From Kutzneria chonburiensis (GTDB lineage Bacteria > Actinomycetota > Actinomycetes > Mycobacteriales > Pseudonocardiaceae), in assembly GCF_028622115.1 (NCBI RefSeq), contig NZ_CP097263.1:2542001-2606000 (forward strand): a stretch of DNA of 64,000 nucleotides. Direction: 5' to 3'. The translations under genes and the position numbers were made by a program. The first letter of the stretch is position 1, and every line of letters starts with the position of its first letter. The notes beneath the pieces are model-generated. The model did no database searches, was not told where the DNA came from, and saw nothing but the letters and a program-made list of their open reading frames with translations. Below are positions 55,604 through 64,000 of this stretch, one piece after another.

Positions 55604-55705
55604 AGCCTCTGCGCGATGGCACAAAGGGCTGATTAAGGGCAGGCGAAGCCTGCCCTTTGCCCTGTCAATTGTACGCCATCGCGCCCCTCCACACAAAATC
55701 GACCC
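55587..55705. repeat. Palindromic element A, left of HNH gene
   Basis: This 119-bp imperfect palindrome has outer arms at 55587-55605 and 55687-55705 (19 bp, one mismatch). A middle stem is GCGCGATGGC (55611-55620) with GCCATCGCGC (55675-55684), and an inner stem is AGGGCAGGC with GCCTGCCCT around GAA. It lies 118 bp beyond the HNH stop. It matches element B (57083-57201) in reverse orientation over nearly its whole length. Confidence 0.85.
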
Positions 55706-55823
55706 AATTCGGGAGTTGGCGGCGGGGGTGTGGCGGGAATGGCGGTGGCTGGGTTTTGACTCCCGCTGTGCGCCCTTTTTGTGGTGGCTGTGGGAAGTCC
55801 TTTTCCCGGTGCCCGTTCCCCGG

Positions 55824-56966
55824 TTAGTGCCGCATGGGGCGGGTGGTGTGGTGGCGGCCGGCCGGGGTGATCCAGTGGGTGGTGCCATCTGAATCCTGAG
55901 TCACTGTGTAGTTGTCGTGTTTGCGGTGGTGGTGCCAGGTGCAGAGCCCTTGCAGGTTGGTCGCCTCTGTGGGGCCCTCTGGCCAGGGGGTGATGTGGTC
56001 GTGTTCCTGGATGGGCAGGGTGCAGCCGGGGGCGGTGCAGGTCCCGCCGGCCCGAGCAACGGACGTCTCCTTCATCAGCGCCGTGGGCCGGTAGGTGTCG
56101 GTGCTGATCGCGGAGATCTGCTGGTACTCATCCAGCAGGAGCCCTCGGAATGGGCCGTGCATGGCCAGTTCCCGTGCTGCCTCGGCCGCGATGGGGCCGT
56201 AGCCGGCGAGCTGGCCGGGGTCGTTGGTGAGGCCGAGCAGGGTCTCCATGGAGATGGTGACGAAGGTGCGGACGTTCCAGGTGGTGTGCTTGCCCCGCAA
56301 GCGGTCCCAGAGCACATCGGAGCTTTTCTGGTCGGTGGTGCGGTCGTCCTTCGGGAGGGACTTGGCGTCGGCGCAGATCTGCTGGAACAGCTGGTGAGCC
56401 TCAGCAGCCGGGAGGATCCAGGTCAGCTTGGCCATACCGTCGGGCAAGGCCGAGAGTCCGACCTGCCGGTCGTCCTTGGCCTTGTGGCAGCGCTGCTCGT
56501 GGCCATCGGGGTCGGCCTTGGCGACCAGCGCGGTGGCCTTGCGACACACCTGAGTCCGGGTCATACCACCGGCCTGCTCGGCCAGGGCCTGGTCGACGTC
56601 GGCGACCTGGGCCGGGTCGGCGAGGTGGCGGGTCCGCTCGTGGACCGCCGCGAACCGGGCGAGGTCGATCTCGCCCCGGCGGAACCGCTCCGCCAGCGCA
56701 GGGTGAGTCTCCAGGGCGGCGGCGACCTCTTGCGACCGGGCCAGGGCCGGCTCCGAGACCTTCGTGGCCATCGCCAATTCGGTGAGGTCGTCGATGTGGT
56801 TGAGGGCCTCATGTTCGGCCCATTCACACACCGCCCGCACCTTCCGGGCCACCCCCACAAAATTGACCAGATCTTCTTGCGTCAGGCTCGCCGGATCCAC
56901 ACCCACCACCAGATCGAACATGGCCCCAGTGGGTTCCATGCTCTCAATCTCGCGGGTGAGTTCCAT
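55824..56966 (-). CDS. DUF222 / HNH endonuclease (13E12 repeat family)
   Basis: This 380-aa protein has an N-terminal DUF222 domain (LVVGVDPASLTQEDLVNFVG near residues 19-38; long helical region with WILPAAEAHQLFQQICADA). A C-terminal HNH nuclease follows: CTAPGCTLP, then HDHITPWPEGPTEATNL and CTWHHHRKH, giving Cys pairs and the His-Asn-His core. The family includes the REP13E12 repeat proteins of mycobacteria, often multicopy and mobile. The ATG at 56966 is favoured; an upstream frame reaches 57071 without good starts. It is flanked on both sides, at almost equal distance, by inverted copies of a 119-bp palindrome. Confidence 0.9.
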   Translation of the reverse strand: MELTREIESMEPTGAMFDLVVGVDPASLTQEDLVNFVGVARKVRAVCEWAEHEALNHIDDLTELAMATKVSEPALARSQEVAAALETHPALAERFRRGEIDLARFAAVHERTRHLADPAQVADVDQALAEQAGGMTRTQVCRKATALVAKADPDGHEQRCHKAKDDRQVGLSALPDGMAKLTWILPAAEAHQLFQQICADAKSLPKDDRTTDQKSSDVLWDRLRGKHTTWNVRTFVTISMETLLGLTNDPGQLAGYGPIAAEAARELAMHGPFRGLLLDEYQQISAISTDTYRPTALMKETSVARAGGTCTAPGCTLPIQEHDHITPWPEGPTEATNLQGLCTWHHHRKHDNYTVTQDSDGTTHWITPAGRHHTTRPMRH

Positions 56967-57082
56967 ACCTTTGAGAATACTCGAACACAAGATCGAACAC
57001 GAATCCCTAACGGGTGAATCCCGTCCGACGGAAAGGCTTTTCTTTCTCCCCGTCACACCGCAACACGGCAACTCTAACCAGT

Positions 57083-57201
57083 CGCGTGGATTTTGTGTGG
57101 AGGGGCGCGATGGCGTACAATTGACAAGCCAAGGGCAGGCTCGTCCTGCCCGCTTTTAGCCCTTGGGCCATCGCGCAGAGGCTCCACACCAAATCCACGC
57201 G
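57083..57201. repeat. Palindromic element B, right of HNH gene
   Basis: This 119-bp imperfect palindrome has outer arms at 57083-57102 and 57182-57201 (20 bp, one mismatch) and an inner GGGCAGG/CCTGCCC stem. Its reverse complement is nearly the same as element A. The outermost bases differ from A (CGCGTGG versus GGGTCG) yet pair within each copy. It lies 116 bp upstream of the HNH start. Confidence 0.85.
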
Positions 57202-57342
57202 ACCACCCCGAATTAATCCCCCCACCCAAACCAACCCCACCCACCCATGGCAAGATGTGGATCTTGAACGCCGCACAGACCCAACCACGGGCGACCCCGC
57301 CAACCCGACACGCCAGCCCACCAGCCAGAACACCCCAAAAAC
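57202..57342. other. C/A-rich arm right of the HNH element
   Basis: About 140 bp, strongly C/A-rich on the plus strand, mirror the G/T-rich left flank. No gene is visible. The composition shift ends where the Fur/KatG promoter begins. Confidence 0.5.
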
Positions 57343-57360
57343 TTGATTGATTCCAGATTA
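57343..57360 (+). promoter_or_regulatory. Fur-family promoter/operator candidate
   Basis: TTGATTGATTCCAGATTA lies 17 bp before the GTG of the furA-like gene. TTGAnt...ATTCCAG resembles the FurA-controlled furA-katG promoters of mycobacteria and Streptomyces as I recall them. It probably combines a promoter and an autorepressor site. Confidence 0.5.
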
Positions 57361-57377
57361 TCCGCCAGACTGCCGCG

Positions 57378-60055
<2,678 letters not shown>

Positions 60056-60065
60056 TCCTCACAAA

Positions 60066-60100
60066 CCGCAGGGCCGACCGCGCAGCGGTCGGCCCTGCGG
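60066..60100 (+). terminator. Intrinsic terminator after katG
   Basis: CCGCAGGGCCGACCGC (60066-60081) pairs perfectly with GCGGTCGGCCCTGCGG (60085-60100) around GCA, a 16-bp stem followed by CGTTTT. It starts ten bases after the stop. Confidence 0.92.
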
Positions 60101-60123
60101 CGTTTTCGCCCTACGCTGATCAC

Positions 60124-61521
60124 GTGAACCTCGACGCGGCAACGATCCCGGACCTGCAAGCCCGTATGGCCGACGGCACGATCACCGCGGTCGATCTCAC
60201 CGAGGCGTACCTGGCCCGAATTCGCGAGCTCGAGCCGAAACTGAACTCCATCCTGTTCCTGGACCCGACGGCCGTCGACCAGGCCCGGGCGTCCGACGAG
60301 CGCCGCCGAGGCGGCCGCACGCTGGGCCCGATGGACGGGATTCCCGTGCTGCTCAAGGACAACATCGACACCCACGACCTGCCGACCACCGCCGGTTCAC
60401 GGGCGTTGGTGGCGGCCAACGCGACCGCGGACGCCCCGCTGGTGCGACGGCTGCGTGACGCGGGCGCGGTGATCCTGGGCAAGACGAATCTGTCGGAGTG
60501 GGCCAACTTCCGGTCGACCAAGCCGACTTCGGGCTGGTCGGCGGTCGGCGGCCAGACGAGCAATCCCCATGTGCTGGACCGGAATCCGAGTGGGTCCTCG
60601 TCGGGGTCGGCGGTCGCGGTGGCGGCGTCGCTGGCCCAGGTGTCGATCGGCACCGAGACCGACGGCTCGATCGTCTCGCCCGGCGGCGTGAACGGCATCG
60701 TCGGGCTGAAGCCGTCGCTGGGTGTGATCGACGGCCGTGGCATCGTGCCGATCTCGCACGAGCCGGACACCGCCGGCCCGTTCGCGCGGCACGTCGTCGA
60801 TGCCGCGATCACGCTGTCGGTCCTGGCCGGCCGGGATTTCCGGCCGGCCGAGATGTCGTTGCGGGGTAGACGAATCGGGGTGTGGACGATCGACGGCACC
60901 GGCGACGTGTGGCAGCAGACGCTGGACACGCTCGGCCGGGCCGGCGCGATCCTGGTCAACGTGCCGCCGGCCGACCAGGACACGATCGGCGACAACGAAT
61001 GGCCGGCGCTGATCGCCGAGTTCAAGCGTGACCTGCACGCCTATCTCGCCACACGGCCGGGTGTGCCGCAGACCCTGGACGAGCTGATCACCTTCAACCG
61101 CAACGATCCCGTCGAACTGTCGAAGTTCGGGCAGGAGCTGTTCGAGCAGGCCAAGGCCGCCCCGCCGACCACCGATCCGACCTACCGCCAGCAGCGAGCC
61201 ACGGCCACCGAACTCGCGCGGGGCTATATAGACGGTCTGATCACCGGCGAAGGTCTGGACGCGATCATCGCGCCGACCAACGCACCGGCCTGGCTCATCG
61301 ACTACGCGGTCGGCGACGTGGAGGGCGTCGGGTCCTCGACGCCAGCAGCCGTCGCCGGCTATCCGAACATCACCGTGCCGGCGGGGTTCGTCGGCGCATT
61401 GCCGGTCGGTGTGTCGTTCATGGCCGAGAAGAACGCCGACACGCGGCTGCTGGCCCTGGCCGCGGCCTTCGAACGCGTCGCCGACGCCCGCCGGGCACCG
61501 GAGTTCCGGCCTCACCAGTGA
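60124..61521 (+). CDS. Amidase signature family enzyme
   Basis: This 465-aa amidase has the Ser-cisSer-Lys triad visible as the Lys of VLLKDNID near residue 80, GSSSGSAVAVAASL near residue 158 and TDGSIVSPGG near residue 180. It hydrolyses amide bonds; aryl amides, peptide amides or urethanes are possible substrates. TACGCT at 60112-60117 lies six bases before the GTG, so the mRNA is probably leaderless, with no need for a ribosome-binding site. It stands alone between katG and a convergent unknown gene with a 10-bp overlap. Confidence 0.9.
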   Translation: MNLDAATIPDLQARMADGTITAVDLTEAYLARIRELEPKLNSILFLDPTAVDQARASDERRRGGRTLGPMDGIPVLLKDNIDTHDLPTTAGSRALVAANATADAPLVRRLRDAGAVILGKTNLSEWANFRSTKPTSGWSAVGGQTSNPHVLDRNPSGSSSGSAVAVAASLAQVSIGTETDGSIVSPGGVNGIVGLKPSLGVIDGRGIVPISHEPDTAGPFARHVVDAAITLSVLAGRDFRPAEMSLRGRRIGVWTIDGTGDVWQQTLDTLGRAGAILVNVPPADQDTIGDNEWPALIAEFKRDLHAYLATRPGVPQTLDELITFNRNDPVELSKFGQELFEQAKAAPPTTDPTYRQQRATATELARGYIDGLITGEGLDAIIAPTNAPAWLIDYAVGDVEGVGSSTPAAVAGYPNITVPAGFVGALPVGVSFMAEKNADTRLLALAAAFERVADARRAPEFRPHQ

Positions 61522-62186
61522 TCGTTGCAGGCCACCACATGCAGGCGCAGTGGGGCATCGCGGCGCTTCCAGATCGGCCCGCTGCCTGAGCACACGCCGA
61601 GGTCGAGTTCGCCGCAGACGTGGGCATCGGGCGCCGTTGCGAGCTCTGCCGGCCCTTGTTCGACAAGGTCGACGAAGGTTTTGCTGCCGAGCTCGTAGCC
61701 CTGGCGGCTGCCGACGACGAACAGGGTGTCGGCAGCGAAGTCGTAGCGCAGGTGATCCTTGAAGCCGCGCCGCCATGACCGCTCGTGCTCCGCGCGCTCG
61801 ACAGTGCGGAACGGCGTGGCCGGCAGCTCCACCTTCTGCAGCCCGGTCGGCGTGAGCCGAGCCCGCACGTCTTTCCATTGCGCGGTGGGGAACTTCAGGG
61901 TGTGGTGCAGGAACACGAGATCGAGGCGGCGGCCGAGGTAACGGACCTCCGGGTCGCAGGCGCTGGAGCGCAGCGGTAGGTACACCAGGCTGTGCGGCGA
62001 GCGTGCGGCGAGCCACCAGGCCAGGGCGAAGTCGACCGTGGCGGCCTTGTTCACGTACATCTCGACGCCCCAGCCGGCTTCGTACATCGCGCCATGGGCG
62101 ATCGGGCGGGCCGGGTGGATCACGCGGTAGGTGTCGCGGCCGCGGCGGACCTCGTTGACGTGGAACTGGCGGTCTCGGCGTCTCAT
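61512..62186 (-). CDS. Protein of unknown function
   Basis: I do not recognise this 224-aa protein. It has no signal peptide or membrane helix. Notable segments are FALAWWLAARSPHSLVYLPL near residue 53, LGRRLDLVFLHHTLKFPTAQW near residue 84, and a C-terminal VCGELDLGVCSGSGPIWKRRD. The codon pattern supports a real gene. Its start is followed upstream by an AT-richer 358-bp gap shared with the divergent LacI-type gene, so the two could be linked in regulation. Confidence 0.65.
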   Translation of the reverse strand: MRRRDRQFHVNEVRRGRDTYRVIHPARPIAHGAMYEAGWGVEMYVNKAATVDFALAWWLAARSPHSLVYLPLRSSACDPEVRYLGRRLDLVFLHHTLKFPTAQWKDVRARLTPTGLQKVELPATPFRTVERAEHERSWRRGFKDHLRYDFAADTLFVVGSRQGYELGSKTFVDLVEQGPAELATAPDAHVCGELDLGVCSGSGPIWKRRDAPLRLHVVACNDHW

Positions 62187-62466
62187 GGCCGCCGCTGGCT
62201 GGTCTCGGGCACATGATCAGGCTACGGCCGCGCCGCCACCGAATATCGGCCGGCCAGCCGTGTGGGACGCACTGAACCGGTTCGAACACGACCGGGTTCG
62301 ACTGCGAATTGAAATGAGTGGGTAACACAGCGCAATTGTGTGTCGGCATGCCGATAAACACGCTGTACGGTATCGATTCAGAGCCATCTGACGTGCCCGT
62401 TCGACGAATTCGACAACCGTTTGCAGTGGGCGGTTTCCGAATGTTTCGAAGCCGGCGAATTGCTTC
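62187..62466. other. AT-richer divergent intergenic region
   Basis: The gap between the unknown gene and the LacI-type regulator is less GC-rich than its surroundings and holds several short inverted repeats (for example near 62255-62300, rich in GGTTCGA/TCGAACC). No gene is visible. It probably contains promoters for both flanking genes. Confidence 0.5.
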
Positions 62467-62511
62467 TTGCACAGGCACGATCGTGTGTTCTAGCGTCGAT
62501 AACGTTGTCGA
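62467..62511 (+). promoter_or_regulatory. LacI-type promoter with two palindromes
   Basis: TTGCAC (62467-62472) and TAGCGT (62491-62496) are 18 bp apart and look like -35 and -10 boxes. CACGATCGTG (62476-62485) lies in the spacer. TCGATAACGTTGTCGA (62496-62511) overlaps the expected start point and has the central AACGTT typical of LacI-family operators. Autoregulation is likely. Confidence 0.6.
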
Positions 62512-62544
62512 TGCGCTCCAACCTTTGCGAGGGGACAAATTTCC

Positions 62545-63534
62545 GTGGTGACCATCATCGATGTCGCACGGGCGGCCGGCGTCGCGCCGAGCACGGTGTC
62601 GTACGTGCTCAGCGGGAAGCGGTCGATCTCGCCGCAGACCCGACGGGTGGTGGAGCAGAGCATCCGCAGGCTGGGCTATCACCCGCACGCCGGCGCCCGC
62701 TCGCTGGCCAGCAGCCGCACCAATGTGCTGGCCCTGGTGGCGCCGCTGCGCGAGGACCTGACGGTGATGGATTTCGTGGCGGCGGTGGCATCCGCGGCCC
62801 GCGATCACGACCAGGACCTGTTGCTGCTGACCAAGGATGAGGGGCCGACCGCGCTGCGCCGGGTCATCTCCTCGGCGCTGGCCGACGCGATGATCGTGTT
62901 GGACGTGGAGGCGGCTGATCCCCGGCTGCCGACGCTGCTGGCGCTGGGCCGCCCGGTGGTGTTGATCGGCACTCCGAGCCAGCCGACCGGCCTGACCAGC
63001 GTGGACCTGGACTACACGGCGGCCGGCGAGCGCTGCGTCGAGCATCTGGTCGACCTCGGGCACCGGTCGATCGGCATGGTCGGACCGGCGCCGGCCGTGT
63101 ACCAGCGCGGCGTCAACTCGGCGTTCCGGTTCCTGCGCGGCCTCACCGACTCCGCGCAGGCCCACGGCATGCTGTTCCGCGCGCGGCCGTGCGGGCACAA
63201 CTACGACGCCGTCCGCGACTGCCTGGACGCGTTGCTGCGGTTGGAGCCGACAGCCTTGGTGGTGCACAACGAGAGTGCGCTGCCGATCGTGCTGGCCGAG
63301 CTGCACCGGCGCGGGCTGCGCGTGCCGGCCGACATGTCGGTCGTGGCCGTCTGCTCGGACACCGCGGCGACCTCCGGCGCGGTGCCGCTGACGACGGTGT
63401 CGATCCCGGCGGCGGAGCTTGGCCGGCTGGCCGTGGAGATGGTCATCCGGCAGATCACCGGCAGCACGCAGCCGGAAACCCGGCTCCTGCCGCCGCGGCT
63501 GACTCCAAGGGCAAGCACCGCTTCCCGTCCGTAA
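62545..63534 (+). CDS. LacI family transcriptional regulator
   Basis: This 329-aa repressor has the N-terminal LacI helix-turn-helix (TIIDVARAAGVAPSTVSYVL, then SGKRSISPQTRRVVEQSI) and hinge (RSLASSRTNVLALV). A periplasmic-binding-like sugar domain follows, with GHRSIGMVGP near residue 172. Two adjacent GTG codons (62545, 62548) could start it; GAGGGGA lies upstream at long spacing. No sugar-use gene is adjacent in the window, so its target may be itself or lie outside. Confidence 0.9.
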   Translation: MVTIIDVARAAGVAPSTVSYVLSGKRSISPQTRRVVEQSIRRLGYHPHAGARSLASSRTNVLALVAPLREDLTVMDFVAAVASAARDHDQDLLLLTKDEGPTALRRVISSALADAMIVLDVEAADPRLPTLLALGRPVVLIGTPSQPTGLTSVDLDYTAAGERCVEHLVDLGHRSIGMVGPAPAVYQRGVNSAFRFLRGLTDSAQAHGMLFRARPCGHNYDAVRDCLDALLRLEPTALVVHNESALPIVLAELHRRGLRVPADMSVVAVCSDTAATSGAVPLTTVSIPAAELGRLAVEMVIRQITGSTQPETRLLPPRLTPRASTASRP

Positions 63535-63597
63535 CACTCCACAGTGCACCGAACGCGTCGACAGGCGGCATGATTACCGCGGTCGAAGGAGGTCGAC

Positions 63598-64000
63598 GTG
63601 CTCGGTCTTGAACTCGTGGTGGCGCTGGGTGTTGCGGTGTTGGTGTCGGGCGTGGTGGCGCAGCGCTTCCGCGTCGCCCCGCCGGTCGTGCTGCTGGCGT
63701 GCGGTGTGCTGCTGGGGTTCGTGCCCGATGTGCTGAACGTGCAGCTGCCGTCCGAGGTGGTGTTGCTGCTCTTCCTGCCGGCGTTGCTCTACTGGGAGAG
63801 CCTGTCCACGTCGCTGCGCGAGATCCGCAACAACCTGCGCGGGATTGTGCTGGTCAGCACGGTGCTGGTGGTCGTCACGGCCGGCGCGGTGGCGGCGGCC
63901 GCGCATTGGCTGGGCATGGAGTGGGGGCCGGCGTGGGTGCTCGGCGCGGCGGTCGCGCCGACCGATGCGACGGCCGTCGGCGTGCTGGCTCGGATGCTGC
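63598..64000 (+). CDS. Na+/H+ antiporter (CPA1 type), N-terminal part
   Basis: The gene runs off the window end; 134 codons are visible. The GTG at 63598 follows AAGGAGG by five bases. The protein begins LGLELVVALGVAVLVSGVVA, then FLPALLYWESLSTSLREIRN near residue 60, and GAAVAPTDATAV near residue 120. These are the conserved early helices of CPA1 sodium/proton exchangers, with the PTDA motif. It would regulate pH and sodium at the membrane. Confidence 0.88.
   Translation, partial: MLGLELVVALGVAVLVSGVVAQRFRVAPPVVLLACGVLLGFVPDVLNVQLPSEVVLLLFLPALLYWESLSTSLREIRNNLRGIVLVSTVLVVVTAGAVAAAAHWLGMEWGPAWVLGAAVAPTDATAVGVLARML

Noticed and set aside
55334-55636. Plus-strand 100-aa frame rich in Trp, Gly and Val
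   Set aside because: It translates the G/T-rich arm and palindrome; a similar peptide appears on the other strand of element B, as expected from repeat DNA rather than a gene.
55587-57201. Classical insertion sequence around the HNH gene
   Set aside because: No DDE, HUH or serine/tyrosine recombinase motif is present and no target-site duplication is evident, so it is not called an IS.

Overview
The window comes from a high-GC actinomycete. Third codon positions are almost all G or C, GTG and TTG starts are common, neighbouring genes overlap by ATGA or GTGA, and several promoters look leaderless (TANNNT six or seven bases before the start codon). The gene families present (DUF222/HNH protein, FurA-KatG pair, Nep1-like protein, a single-chain acyl-CoA carboxylase, many one-component regulators) suit a filamentous member of the Pseudonocardiales such as Kutzneria or a relative. 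That placement is inference. No rRNA, tRNA, CRISPR array, classical transposase or PKS/NRPS locus was seen.

Layout. 1-8.4 kb: purine catabolism, with a divergent PucR-type regulator, the three xanthine dehydrogenase subunits, two purine deaminases, an NCS2 permease and an XdhC-type maturation factor. 8.3-11.4 kb: an orphan sugar-binding lipoprotein and a MarR-controlled MFS pump. 11.4-14 kb: a lipid-modification operon (CFA-synthase-like methyltransferase, DUF1295 reductase-like membrane protein, Bcp peroxiredoxin). 14.1-18.9 kb: a small Cys-rich protein, an EtfD-like Fe-S membrane oxidoreductase, a Nep1-like protein, a DUF1062 protein and a VanY-like peptidase. 19-25.8 kb: a haloalkane-dehalogenase-like hydrolase coupled to an ECF sigma factor, a TetR/SDR/NMT1-like/nitroreductase operon, a GlxA-type regulator, a tiny ORF and an LLM flavoenzyme. 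26-34.1 kb: a lipoprotein, a LAL-type LuxR regulator, a decayed regulator relic, a secreted zinc protease, a tiny secreted peptide and a GH79 enzyme. 34.5-40 kb: the giant carboxylase, ended by a 55-bp near-perfect hairpin. 40-47.2 kb: an NB-ARC/LuxR regulator, a DUF4386 membrane protein, a tectonin-like secreted protein, a ROK regulator with a divergent MFS pump, and a chitosanase relic. 47.2-50.3 kb: an ABC importer without a binding protein. 50.4-55.2 kb: SDR/MarR, a VOC protein, an SGNH hydrolase, LtrA and DUF4360. 55.3-57.3 kb: a DUF222/HNH gene between two inverted copies of a 119-bp palindrome. 57.3-64 kb: FurA-KatG, an amidase, an unknown gene, a LacI regulator and the start of a Na+/H+ antiporter.

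Two observations stand out. First, six genes (XdhA start, LLM plus the convergent small ORF, carboxylase, LuxR regulator, DUF4386, ROK) each become normal if one base is added to a short homopolymer, usually G or C. This points to systematic one-base deletions in the assembly rather than six pseudogenes. Second, the DUF222/HNH gene is flanked almost symmetrically by inverted 119-bp hairpin elements whose arm tips differ between copies but stay self-complementary. This is a candidate compact mobile or homing unit of about 1.6-2 kb.
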